From: Pseudomonas sp. 31-12
GTDB lineage: Bacteria; Pseudomonadota; Gammaproteobacteria; Pseudomonadales; Pseudomonadaceae
Direction: 5' to 3'
NCBI RefSeq assembly: GCF_003151075.1
Contig: NZ_CP029482.1
Location: 682,001-746,000, forward strand
DNA length: 64,000 bases
A model generated the notes under the pieces. That model was not told the DNA's origin, made no database searches, and was given only the letters and a program-made list of their open reading frames with translations. This document shows positions 28,145 to 36,115 of the stretch, one piece after another. Numbering within the stretch: the first letter of the stretch is position 1; each line of letters opens with the position of its first letter. The translations under genes were made by a program, and so were the position numbers.

Positions 28145-31100
28145 TGGATCAGATTGTGCGCATCGAGCAGGAGCTCGACGGTTTTCCGAACACCCTTTCC
28201 CTCTACCGTGACCAGCTAAAGCATTGGTTTAGCCTGGCGGCAGACAAGGCCAGTCACGCGGCGGATTTACCTTCGCTGATGGGGATGGAACGGATCGTTC
28301 GGTTCGGTAATACCAGCACCGTTGTGAGCAGTGGTGATGACGATTTTCTCTCTACCGTCGTGCAGTGCCCGAAGGGTGGAAAGCTGGAGATCGAGAGCAA
28401 GTTCGAATCGGTTTATGACATTCCCGTGGGGAATATTCAGGTCGATGTGATTGCGGCTGAGAGCGGAGAGATAAAGCAGGTCACGCTCGACGAAAATGGC
28501 AAAGGGACCTTCGAGGGGAAAGAGGGCAAGTTCTACCGCATTCACGTTCACGACGAAGTCACACCGCAGCAAGTTGAAGATCTGTTCTCTTCCTACGATG
28601 GTCTGACGAAGGAGCTGGAAAAGTGGCTGCGTGATGAGTGGAAGACGTTTAAACCGAAGTGGTCGGAATCGTCTGCGGTTGCTGTAGGCAATGGAATGCT
28701 TGCGGGCAGTTGGGCCGCTATCGAGGGCGTGTGGGACGGTATCAGTCTGCTTTCAGAGATCCTCAAGGACCCCGGAAAGTTTGGTGAGCGGTTGGGCGAG
28801 AGTGCCTTAGAGCTGAAAAGGCTCGCGAACACCGCACCGAAGGTCATGGAGAAAGCCCAGCTGCTGGCCAGCGACGAAGCGGCGCTGTGTTTGCTGTTGC
28901 GCTCCGCCAGTCTCTGGTTGGACATGCTGCCGCCCAGCGAGATCGCCGGTAAAACCGCCGAAGCCGTTTCGACGGTGGTGGTGCAGCTATTGATCGACAT
29001 CCTGATCGGTATCGTTCTGACCTTTGCCGGGGCGGGGGCTGGCATTGCCTATTTGACGATGCGTCTGGCTGATCGGGCCGCGCAGTTGCTCAGCGCTGTT
29101 CTGCGCCTCGTCAAAGCAATTTTCACGATCATCAATAACTTCATCAACTACGTCGACCGCTACAAAAAAGTGGCCGCGCGCGGCGTTGCGGCAGGCCTCA
29201 AAAAAGGTCGCATGCAACTGCGCTGGGATGCCAAGCGCAACACCACCCTCAAGCGAAACGAACACCACGACAACGCCCCGGATCAAGCGAAAAACCCCAA
29301 CGGCGACAGCGCCGATTCCGTCGATAAAACCGCCACCAACAAATGCCCGGTCTCGATGGTCACCGGCGAAGAACTGCTGACCCTCACCGACGGTTCGCTG
29401 GACGGCATCCTGCCGTTCGACTTCACCCGGCTCTACCGCACCAGCGCCGCCGAGATCGATGTCGGCCTCGGATTTGGCTGGAGTCATTCGTTATCCCATC
29501 GGCTGGAAATCGACGGCGAAACGGTCATCTGGATCGACCACGAAAACCGACGCACCACGTTCCCGCTGCCGAGCAGCGCACGCCCGGCAATCCACAACAG
29601 CCTCTCGCGCGCTGCGATTTACCTCGGCAATGAACCCGAAGAACTGATCCTCGCCCAGGCCGGCGACGAGGCACGTTTCTACCATTTCCATAATGGTTTT
29701 CTGACAGCGATCAGCGACGGATACGACAACCGTCTACGCATCACCCGCGACCGCCAGGGCCGCATCCAGCGCCTCGACAACGGTGCCGGCCGCGCCTTGC
29801 TGTTGCGCTATGAACGCAGCCATCTGGTTGCCGTCGACTACCAGGTTTTTGCCCCCGCCCAAACCCTCGAAGAAGCCTGGCAGACCGAGCAAGCACTGGT
29901 CTGTTACCGCTACGACGAGCGCAGTCGGCTCATCGAAGCCACCAACGCCGCCGATGAAAGCGAGCGCTACGACTACGACGATCAGCACGTCATTCTCCAG
30001 CGGCAACTGGCCGGTGGGGCGAGTTTCTTCTGGGAGTGGGAAAGGTCCGGCAAGGCCGCCCGATGCATCCGCCACCGGGCGTCGTTTGCGCAGATGGACG
30101 CGCGGTATACCTGGGATGACCAGGGCAGCGTCACCGTCCACAACATCGACGGCAGCGAAGAGGTTTACGTCCACGACGACCGGGCGCGGCTGGTGCGCAA
30201 GGTCGAACTGGATGGCGGCGAACACCTCATGGCCTACGACGACCAGGGTCGGCTGATTGCCGAGCAGGACCCGCTCGGCGCCGTCACCGAATACCGTTAC
30301 GACGAAGTCGGACGCTTGGTGGCGCTGATTCCGCCAGAAGATGAGCCAACGGCCTACGAGTATCGCAACGGTTTCCTGCACGCACGCTATCGCGGCAAAG
30401 CGGTGTGGAAGTATCAGCGCAATGCGCAGGGGGATGTCACCGAAGCGACCGATCCCGATGGCCATGTCACCCACTATCACTACGACGAAAAAGGTCAGTT
30501 GCTGTCGATCCGCTACCCGGACACCAGCCGGCATGTGTTCGTCTGGAATGGCTTGGGGCAACTGGTCGAAGAGACGCTGCCGGACGGTGGCGTACGGCGG
30601 TTTTCCTACGATGCGCTCGGGCGGCAGATTACCCGTCAGGACGAAAACGGCGCGGTCACGAAGTCGCTATGGGACGCTGTTGGCCGACTGATCCAGACGA
30701 TTCTTCCTACCGGTGCCAGTCGCGTTTACAGCTACAACGCCTACGGAAAAATCACCGCCGAACGCGACGAACTCGGCCGCGTCACCCGCTACGAATACCT
30801 CGACGACCTTCACCTGGTCAGCCGCCGGCTCAATGCCGACGGCACCCAGCTGAAGTATCGCTACGACAACGCGCAGCTGTTGCTCACGGAAATCGAAAAC
30901 GAATCCGGCGAAAAATATCAGTTGGCCTACACCCCCGGCGGATTGATCCGACAGGAAACCGGCTTCGACGGCCAACGCACGGCGTATGCCTACGACCTCA
31001 ACGGCCATTTGCTGGAGAAAATCGAGTTTGGCGACGATGGTTCGCAGCTCGTCACCGCCTATGAACGAGACTCGGCAGGACGGTTGCTGGTCAAAACGCT

Positions 31101-32925
31101 GCCCGACGGGCTCAAGGTCGAATACCGCTATGACAGCCTCGGCCGACTGATTGGCGTCGATGATGGCCACGACCATCCGCTGGAATTCGAGTACGACCAA
31201 CAGGATCGCCTGATCACCGAGCATCAGGGTTGGGGCACGCTGCGTTATGGCTACGACGCCTGCGGCCAACTCAACCGCCTGCGTCTGCCGGACGGCAGCA
31301 AACTCGATTACCACCATGCCAAGGGCGGCGCGCTCACCGCCATCGACCTCAACGGCGCAAGGCTTTCCAGCCACCAATTTGCGTTTGGTCGCGAGCAGCA
31401 ACGCCAGCAAGGCCAACTGCTCAGCGAATATGCCTACGACGATCAAGGCCGCTTGAAGGCCCACGCTGTCAGCCAACAGCAACAACCGCTCTATCGCCGC
31501 GACTATGCCTACAGCGCCAACGGCAATCTCGACAGCATCGCCGACACCCGTCACGGCCAGCGCAACTACCAATACGACCCGCTCAACCGCCTGACCCGCG
31601 TCCGTCACACCCGCGACGACCCGGCGGAAAGCTTCGCCCACGACCCGGCCGGTAACCTGCTGATGCAGGATCGGCCTGGCTTGGCGACCGTTAAAGGCAA
31701 TCGCCTGCTGATGCAGGGCGACCGCCATTACGACTACGACGCCTTCGGCAACCTGGTTCGTGAACGTCGCGGCACCGCGCAAAAACTCGTCACCGAATAC
31801 CGCTACGACTGCCAGCACCGATTGGTCGGCGTCACCACCCCGGACGGTCGCACCGCCAGTTACCGCTACGACGCCTTCGGCCGCCGTATCGCCAAAACCG
31901 TCGACGGCAAAACCACCGAGTTCTTCTGGCAAGGCGACAACCTCATCGCCGAAAGCAGCCGCGAACACTACCGCAGCTACGTCTACGAACCCGGCAGCTT
32001 CCGCCCGCTGGCGATGCTCGACGGCAAAGGCCCGCGCAAGGCCTGCCCGTTCTACTACCAACTCGACCACCTCGGCACACCGCAGGAACTGACCGATTTT
32101 GGTGGCGAGATCGTCTGGTCAGCGAAGTACAACGCCTACGGCAAAGTCACTCGCCAGACGTTCGGCGGGGGCGAGCAACTTGAACAGCCGTTGCGGTTTC
32201 AGGGGCAGTATTTTGATGCCGAGAGTGGTCTGCATTACAACCGGCATCGGTACTATGATCCAGAGGTTGGACGGTATCTGACGCCGGACCCGGTGAAGTT
32301 GGCGGGTGGGCTGAACCAGTATCAGTACACGCCGAATCCGACGGGGTGGGTTGATCCGTTGGGGTTGAGCGGGAATTGTCCGCAGTCGGGTAAGACTGGG
32401 TGTAAGGCGCCGGATGATACGACAGGCGTTAGGGTTGATGAGGGTGAGGCGCAGCTACCGAAGCTGACAGGTGAGGAGCGGCGGGCAAGAATTGATTGGT
32501 TATCAGAGTCAGTTTTTTATAGGCGCTTAAAGGAAATGGAAGAATCGATTGATGGTGCCCACTTCCAGCAGAAACATGGTGCACAAACAACCCTGCAATC
32601 CCAGCTTGATCGAATGAAGGAAGGCAAAAATCCAACGACAGGCGAAATAGAAAGGTACGAGAAAGGAAAGAAAAAAGGCGAACCTGTCATTCCTTCGGCC
32701 GCGACGCGTTTTCTGAGTCATCGTGATCAATTTAATGCAATACAACGTGCGGAGTTAATTTTTAGGCAGAGCGGTTTAGATGCTTCACGACAACCAATTG
32801 AAATGGGTAAAAAAATAGGTGAAGGATTTAAAAGGGAGGGGTTGCAGTATGGTGAGCAGACTAGAGCGATCGTCATACTGGACAAAAATGGTAAAGCTAA
32901 AACTTCATATACGGAATTTGACTGA
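28144..32925 (+). CDS. Rhs-repeat polymorphic toxin, type VI effector with an unrecognised C-terminal toxin domain
   Basis: A 1593-residue Rhs effector. Residues 1-60 are helical, about 60-150 look like a beta-sandwich, and 278-306 form a strongly hydrophobic stretch (LLIDILIGIVLTFAGAGAG) in a helical region reaching to about 345. I see no clear PAAR motif. The Rhs core begins near residue 401 (CPVSMVTGEELLTL) and contains many YD repeats (YRYDxxGRL), folding into a cage. It closes with YYDPEVGRYLTPDP and the cleavage-site signature DPLGL (1404-1408). The last 185 residues are the released toxin: H1473 and H1478 in GAHFQQKHG, ATRFLSHRDQ (1520-1529), then MGKKIGEGF and a final TSYTEFD. This order is reminiscent of RNase A-like/BECR-type contact-dependent toxins, but the match is weak. 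Base composition turns AT-rich from about 32490. Confidence 0.92.
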   Translation: MDQIVRIEQELDGFPNTLSLYRDQLKHWFSLAADKASHAADLPSLMGMERIVRFGNTSTVVSSGDDDFLSTVVQCPKGGKLEIESKFESVYDIPVGNIQVDVIAAESGEIKQVTLDENGKGTFEGKEGKFYRIHVHDEVTPQQVEDLFSSYDGLTKELEKWLRDEWKTFKPKWSESSAVAVGNGMLAGSWAAIEGVWDGISLLSEILKDPGKFGERLGESALELKRLANTAPKVMEKAQLLASDEAALCLLLRSASLWLDMLPPSEIAGKTAEAVSTVVVQLLIDILIGIVLTFAGAGAGIAYLTMRLADRAAQLLSAVLRLVKAIFTIINNFINYVDRYKKVAARGVAAGLKKGRMQLRWDAKRNTTLKRNEHHDNAPDQAKNPNGDSADSVDKTATNKCPVSMVTGEELLTLTDGSLDGILPFDFTRLYRTSAAEIDVGLGFGWSHSLSHRLEIDGETVIWIDHENRRTTFPLPSSARPAIHNSLSRAAIYLGNEPEELILAQAGDEARFYHFHNGFLTAISDGYDNRLRITRDRQGRIQRLDNGAGRALLLRYERSHLVAVDYQVFAPAQTLEEAWQTEQALVCYRYDERSRLIEATNAADESERYDYDDQHVILQRQLAGGASFFWEWERSGKAARCIRHRASFAQMDARYTWDDQGSVTVHNIDGSEEVYVHDDRARLVRKVELDGGEHLMAYDDQGRLIAEQDPLGAVTEYRYDEVGRLVALIPPEDEPTAYEYRNGFLHARYRGKAVWKYQRNAQGDVTEATDPDGHVTHYHYDEKGQLLSIRYPDTSRHVFVWNGLGQLVEETLPDGGVRRFSYDALGRQITRQDENGAVTKSLWDAVGRLIQTILPTGASRVYSYNAYGKITAERDELGRVTRYEYLDDLHLVSRRLNADGTQLKYRYDNAQLLLTEIENESGEKYQLAYTPGGLIRQETGFDGQRTAYAYDLNGHLLEKIEFGDDGSQLVTAYERDSAGRLLVKTLPDGLKVEYRYDSLGRLIGVDDGHDHPLEFEYDQQDRLITEHQGWGTLRYGYDACGQLNRLRLPDGSKLDYHHAKGGALTAIDLNGARLSSHQFAFGREQQRQQGQLLSEYAYDDQGRLKAHAVSQQQQPLYRRDYAYSANGNLDSIADTRHGQRNYQYDPLNRLTRVRHTRDDPAESFAHDPAGNLLMQDRPGLATVKGNRLLMQGDRHYDYDAFGNLVRERRGTAQKLVTEYRYDCQHRLVGVTTPDGRTASYRYDAFGRRIAKTVDGKTTEFFWQGDNLIAESSREHYRSYVYEPGSFRPLAMLDGKGPRKACPFYYQLDHLGTPQELTDFGGEIVWSAKYNAYGKVTRQTFGGGEQLEQPLRFQGQYFDAESGLHYNRHRYYDPEVGRYLTPDPVKLAGGLNQYQYTPNPTGWVDPLGLSGNCPQSGKTGCKAPDDTTGVRVDEGEAQLPKLTGEERRARIDWLSESVFYRRLKEMEESIDGAHFQQKHGAQTTLQSQLDRMKEGKNPTTGEIERYEKGKKKGEPVIPSAATRFLSHRDQFNAIQRAELIFRQSGLDASRQPIEMGKKIGEGFKREGLQYGEQTRAIVILDKNGKAKTSYTEFD

Positions 32926-33284
32926 TGAATAGGCCCTACACACTGTGGAGTATACGAGGTCTGCTTTTTGTTTTTGATATTGAAAATACTCATGATTTGG
33001 AGCGGGAGGAGATTATTGTTTCGAAAAATGTGAATGATGACAAAGAGCTTGCCGAACTTTTTGACGTTTTGCTACGTCCGGAATTTTTTATTTATAGTGA
33101 GCAGGAGCGAATTTTATTAATCGAAACCTTGTCTTATTTTTTAGACGTAGGTAATAGTTTTGATGAGATTTTTTCAAAAATGGACACTTATTTTGATGAT
33201 GAAGTTAAAGATCAAAGGCGGTTTATGACCGTTCTCATTAATTGTTTGGAGCGGTATCAAAACCAAGGAAGTGGCAATAATTAA
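32925..33284 (+). CDS. Probable cognate immunity protein of the Rhs toxin
   Basis: A 119-residue acidic protein with no recognised domain. Its ATG overlaps the toxin stop (TGATG), the position where immunity genes of polymorphic toxins are found, and it shares the AT-rich composition of the toxin tip rather than the GC-rich Rhs core. It has no signal peptide or membrane helix, so it should act in the cytoplasm, consistent with a toxin that attacks a cytoplasmic target such as RNA. Many Asp/Glu residues (DIENTHDLEREE, YFDDEVKD) would suit binding to the basic toxin domain. Function is inferred from position only. Confidence 0.75.
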   Translation: MNRPYTLWSIRGLLFVFDIENTHDLEREEIIVSKNVNDDKELAELFDVLLRPEFFIYSEQERILLIETLSYFLDVGNSFDEIFSKMDTYFDDEVKDQRRFMTVLINCLERYQNQGSGNN

Positions 33285-33349
33285 TTCCTGCAGAAGGAAA
33301 AAGTCTGATGGCTGAACAGATTTTTTTGCCAAAGGGGACTGCCAAAGTG

Positions 33350-33440
33350 CCAAAGGGGACGGATTTATTTTTGCTGATTTTTTGCTGCCAGCTTCGAAGG
33401 TGTTGTTATAGAGCAACAAATATATCCGTCTCCTTTGTGG
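33350..33440. repeat. Inverted GGGGACGGATTTATTT-type repeats in the 33285-33615 gap
   Basis: CCAAAGGGGACGGATTTATT (from 33350) and an inverted, imperfect copy at 33418-33440 lie about 50 bases apart. A partial extra copy of the CCAAAGGGGAC end lies at 33329-33339. Sequences with the TAAATCCGTCCCCTTTG motif are familiar as flanks of small transposase/REP-type elements in Proteobacteria, so this looks like a remnant with no transposase left. No gene is visible in 33285-33615. Confidence 0.5.
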
Positions 33441-33615
33441 TTTAACTACTGCTTCACTTGTGCTCGCGAATGCAACATTGTTTTGACAGTGGTAGCGAGC
33501 GGATACACTGTTGGAAAGTGTCATTGAGGAATTAGAAGAATAAATCCGCCATCTTTTTCAAGCTTGATAAGGATAATGTGCTGCGGCCTTTTAATGCTTA
33601 TCCTTCGGGGAGAAA

Positions 33616-34035
33616 ATGATGCTGCGAGATCCATTTTTAAATGAAGAATTTCAACCCGATTTGATGTGGTTTATTGGCGTCTTTGATGTTTATGATCGCG
33701 AGGAAACTCGAGGTGCGGAGCTGGAAGTGTTTAACCCTAATGATCGCATTGACAGAACGGAACTGATCAAAAGATACAGCTTGAATCTAGGTTGTCTGTC
33801 CTATAGACATAAGCTCGTGCTGATGGATTTTCTAGCGGAAAAGCTAAACGATGCGTCTTATGACTTTCAGAGTTTGTTTGATATAGATGAAGAAGATGCA
33901 GGGAGTTGGCCGCGTGGTGAGTGGTATGCATTGGCGGATCCCCGTGGATTTCTTCAAGATGTCTATACGTTGGCTCAGGAGGTCTGGAAGGAAGATGTTC
34001 TTTTAGCGAGCTTTGAAGATCGGGCCAGTTGGTGA
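33616..34035 (+). CDS. Second immunity-like protein (orphan, distantly similar to the first)
   Basis: A 139-residue acidic protein of unknown family with a GGGGAGA ribosome-binding site at 33607-33613 and tandem ATGs (33616, 33619). Two stretches resemble the neighbouring immunity protein in order and spacing: FIGVFDVYDREETRGAELEV against LLFVFDIENTHDLEREEIIV, and a helix ending YDFQSLFDID against NSFDEIFSKMD. It is AT-rich like its neighbour and separated from it by a mobile-element remnant. The likeliest reading is an orphan immunity gene kept from an earlier toxin tip; an unrelated cargo gene remains possible. No toxin gene precedes it directly. Confidence 0.6.
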   Translation: MMLRDPFLNEEFQPDLMWFIGVFDVYDREETRGAELEVFNPNDRIDRTELIKRYSLNLGCLSYRHKLVLMDFLAEKLNDASYDFQSLFDIDEEDAGSWPRGEWYALADPRGFLQDVYTLAQEVWKEDVLLASFEDRASW

Positions 34036-34340
34036 TAGAGAAGGTGGCACCTGTCAGTCTGGAGTCCTCCGCGTCGGTATTCGCAATGCCAATTGCCAGC
34101 ACTACGGAATGTTTAAGTGTTGTTTAAAGACCTCGTAACTACTACGAAATTTCCGGGCAAACTCATCGGAAGTTTCCTTCAAGTTGTGACGGCTTCCATG
34201 AACTGGTGGGCGATGGGTTGCAGGGATAGTCTTTGGCTGTCACCGCGCAAGTGGTGGCAGGGTGTAGGAGCCCTCTCTCATGATGCAACAGCTCTGTCGT
34301 TTGATTGCGGCACTTAACTCGTGTCCATATGATCGTTCGC

Positions 34341-34454
34341 GGCGGCTGTGTGCGGGACACGCTTCGGCGTGACCGAGGTTCATGAGTGCTCGGTACTCCT
34401 ACTCCTGCGCATGGCTGCCACCCAAACCTGTAGGAGGGGGTGTTTGGCAGCTAA
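34341..34454 (+). ncRNA. Structured leader RNA: three-way junction with a competing downstream helix
   Basis: A 16-bp closing helix (34341-34356 with 34404-34419, several G.U pairs) encloses a UUCG-capped hairpin CACGC/GCGTG (34358-34371) and a second hairpin CCGAG/CTCGG (34373-34393). Immediately downstream, CCAAAC (34422-34427) can pair with GTTTGG (34442-34447), and GCTG inside the closing helix can alternatively pair with CAGC (34448-34451), so the two folds compete. It lies 12-125 bases before the start of the small gene at 34466. This is probably a cis-regulatory leader. The stretch 34036-34340 before it shows no gene. Confidence 0.55.
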
Positions 34455-34465
34455 TTTTCATACTC

Positions 34466-34801
34466 ATGGAATTTACAAATGACAACGCTAACGCCAGATC
34501 CCCCTACGAAAAACCAATCCCCCACCCCAAAAACCGCTTCATGGCCCTCACCAGCAACTGCACCGACATGCCCACGCTGTTCGTCGATACCCACGCGCCG
34601 CTCGATGTTTTATATGACGCTGCCAGCTATCGAATTCGCGCGGTGACGCAGGTGCTTGAGAACATGTCGATGCGCGGTTCGGTTGAGTGTGAGTCGTTCA
34701 TTCTTAGTGATTTTGCGTTGCTGTGTGCCATTCCGTTGCGGGATGGGTGTGATGTATTGGATGTGGTTGGACGGCGGTTGAAGGCTCGGCCTACGGACTA
34801 A
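34466..34801 (+). CDS. Small conserved Pseudomonas protein of unknown function (DUF3077-like)
   Basis: A 111-residue protein. The first 45 residues are polar and variable-looking (SPYEKPIPHPKNRF), and the rest is compact: LFVDTHAPLDVLYDAASYRI, then VLENMSMRGSVECESFILSD and IPLRDGCDVLDVVGRRL. I recall this pattern as one of the many small Pseudomonas paralogues related to DUF3077/DUF6124, whose role is unknown. The ATG at 34466 has only a weak ribosome-binding site, which suits control by the structured leader in front of it. GC content returns to chromosomal average here, so it is outside the AT-rich immunity island. Confidence 0.7.
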   Translation: MEFTNDNANARSPYEKPIPHPKNRFMALTSNCTDMPTLFVDTHAPLDVLYDAASYRIRAVTQVLENMSMRGSVECESFILSDFALLCAIPLRDGCDVLDVVGRRLKARPTD

Positions 34802-34815
34802 GGGCTGGATGGCTT

Positions 34816-35020
34816 TTGTGGCGAGGGAGCTTGCTCCCGTTCGGCTGCGTAGCAGTCGCCAAACCACGCGCTGTGGTGTGTCTGACAAATCTGCGGTGCT
34901 GGGTTTGGGGCTGCTTCGCAGCCCAGCGGGAGCAAGCTCCCTCGCCACAGGGTTTGTGGGTGGCTGGGATGTTTTGGGGCTGCTTCGCAGCCCAACGGGG
35001 GCAAGCCCCCTCGCCACAGG
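34816..35020. repeat. Cluster of three REP elements (GTGGCGAGGG family)
   Basis: Copies at about 34816-34848 (forward), 34924-34949 (inverted) and 34994-35019 (inverted), with a GGCTGCTTCGCAGCC mini-hairpin repeated beside the inverted copies. Odd-number clusters of this kind arise from REPIN duplication. No gene is visible in 34802-35127. Confidence 0.88.
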
Positions 35021-35127
35021 TTTTGTGTCCGGCGGAGATTGTGGCTGTTGCGACCGGCCGCTTAGCCGCGAACCCCTGACGTTCGCCTCGGTACAAGGTA
35101 AACTTCCCGGCCTTCGCAGGAGCAATC

Positions 35128-35967
35128 ATGAATTATCGTCACGCCTTCCATGCCGGCAATCACGCCGATGTGTTCAAACACCTGACCTTGACCCGCCTCA
35201 TCGCCCTGATGTCGCGCAAGGAGCAGCCGTTTGCCTATCTCGACACTCACGCCGGCATTGGTCTGTATGACTTGCAGGGTGATCAGGCGAGCCGTACCGG
35301 TGAGTACCTGGAAGGTATTGCGCGGTTGTGGGATCAGCCGGATCTGCCGGCGCTGACTGCCGATTACATGAAGGTGCTGCATGACATGAACCCGGATGGC
35401 CAGTTGCGCTATTACCCGGGATCGCCTGAGTTGGCGCGGCGTCTGACGCGGCCGCAGGATCGGGTGATGCTTAACGAGAAGCACCCGGAAGACGGCGTGT
35501 TGCTCAAGGACAACATGGCCGGCGACCGTCGGGTGAAGGTGCATCTGGGCGAAGGCTGGCATGTGCCGCGTGCGATGTTGCCGGTGCAGGAGAAGCGGGC
35601 GGTAATGTTGATTGATCCGCCGTTTGAACAGCTCGATGAAATGCAGCGGTGTGCGGCGTCGTTGAAAGAGGCGATTGGCCGGATGCGCCAAACCGTGGCG
35701 GCGATCTGGTATCCGGTGAAGGACCAGCGCATGTTGCGGCGGTTTTATCAGGATCTGGCCGGGACGGGCGCGCCGAAGTTGTTGCGCGTGGAGTTGCTGG
35801 TGCATCCGCTGGATACGCCGAACAGTCTGAACGGTTCTGGGTTGGCGATTGCGAATCCGCCGTGGGGGCTGGAAGAGGAATTGCGTGAGTTGCTGCCGTG
35901 GTTGTCGAAGAAGCTTGGGCAGACCCAAGGTGGGTGGCAGATGGATTGGTTGATCGCTGAGAGTTGA
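35128..35967 (+). CDS. rlmJ: 23S rRNA (adenine(2030)-N6)-methyltransferase RlmJ
   Basis: A 279-residue SAM-dependent methyltransferase that methylates A2030 in domain V of 23S rRNA. The N-terminus MNYRHAFHAGNHADVFKH is diagnostic of the family. The SAM motif I region is YLDTHAGIGLYDL (about residues 37-49), and the catalytic DPPF-type motif is IDPPFE (about 163-168). Length is typical. It lies between a REP cluster and a REPIN and appears monocistronic. Confidence 0.95.
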   Translation: MNYRHAFHAGNHADVFKHLTLTRLIALMSRKEQPFAYLDTHAGIGLYDLQGDQASRTGEYLEGIARLWDQPDLPALTADYMKVLHDMNPDGQLRYYPGSPELARRLTRPQDRVMLNEKHPEDGVLLKDNMAGDRRVKVHLGEGWHVPRAMLPVQEKRAVMLIDPPFEQLDEMQRCAASLKEAIGRMRQTVAAIWYPVKDQRMLRRFYQDLAGTGAPKLLRVELLVHPLDTPNSLNGSGLAIANPPWGLEEELRELLPWLSKKLGQTQGGWQMDWLIAES

Positions 35968-36007
35968 TGGCTGATCAGATGGATTGATGGCGTCTGATCG
36001 GACGCCT

Positions 36008-36095
36008 TCGCGGGCAAGCCCGCTCCCACAGGGTTTCATGTCGATCACAAGAGTGTGGTGAGACATGGATCCTGTGGGAGCGGGCTTGCCCGCGA
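36008..36095. repeat. REPIN between convergent rlmJ and msrA
   Basis: Perfect 25-base arms (36008-36032 and 36071-36095) of the GTGGGAGCGGG family, with further inner pairing (CATGTC/GACATG). The hairpin sits between converging genes and may serve as a shared transcription end. Confidence 0.93.
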
Positions 36096-36115
36096 TGCTT
36101 TTAGGGCCTGAAAGA

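Noticed and set aside
33174..33524. Minus-strand frame of 116 codons across the immunity gene end and the repeat remnant
   Set aside because: No ribosome-binding site and no domain, and it runs through the inverted repeats. AT-rich chance frame.
34479..34801. Alternative ATG at 34479 for the small protein
   Set aside because: It reads a different frame giving a Pro/Thr/Ser-rich product, whereas the 34466 frame yields the conserved-looking sequence to the stop.
34816..35020. CRISPR-like appearance of spaced repeats
   Set aside because: Copies are in mixed orientation, palindromic, irregularly spaced and found at nine other places in the window. They are REP elements.
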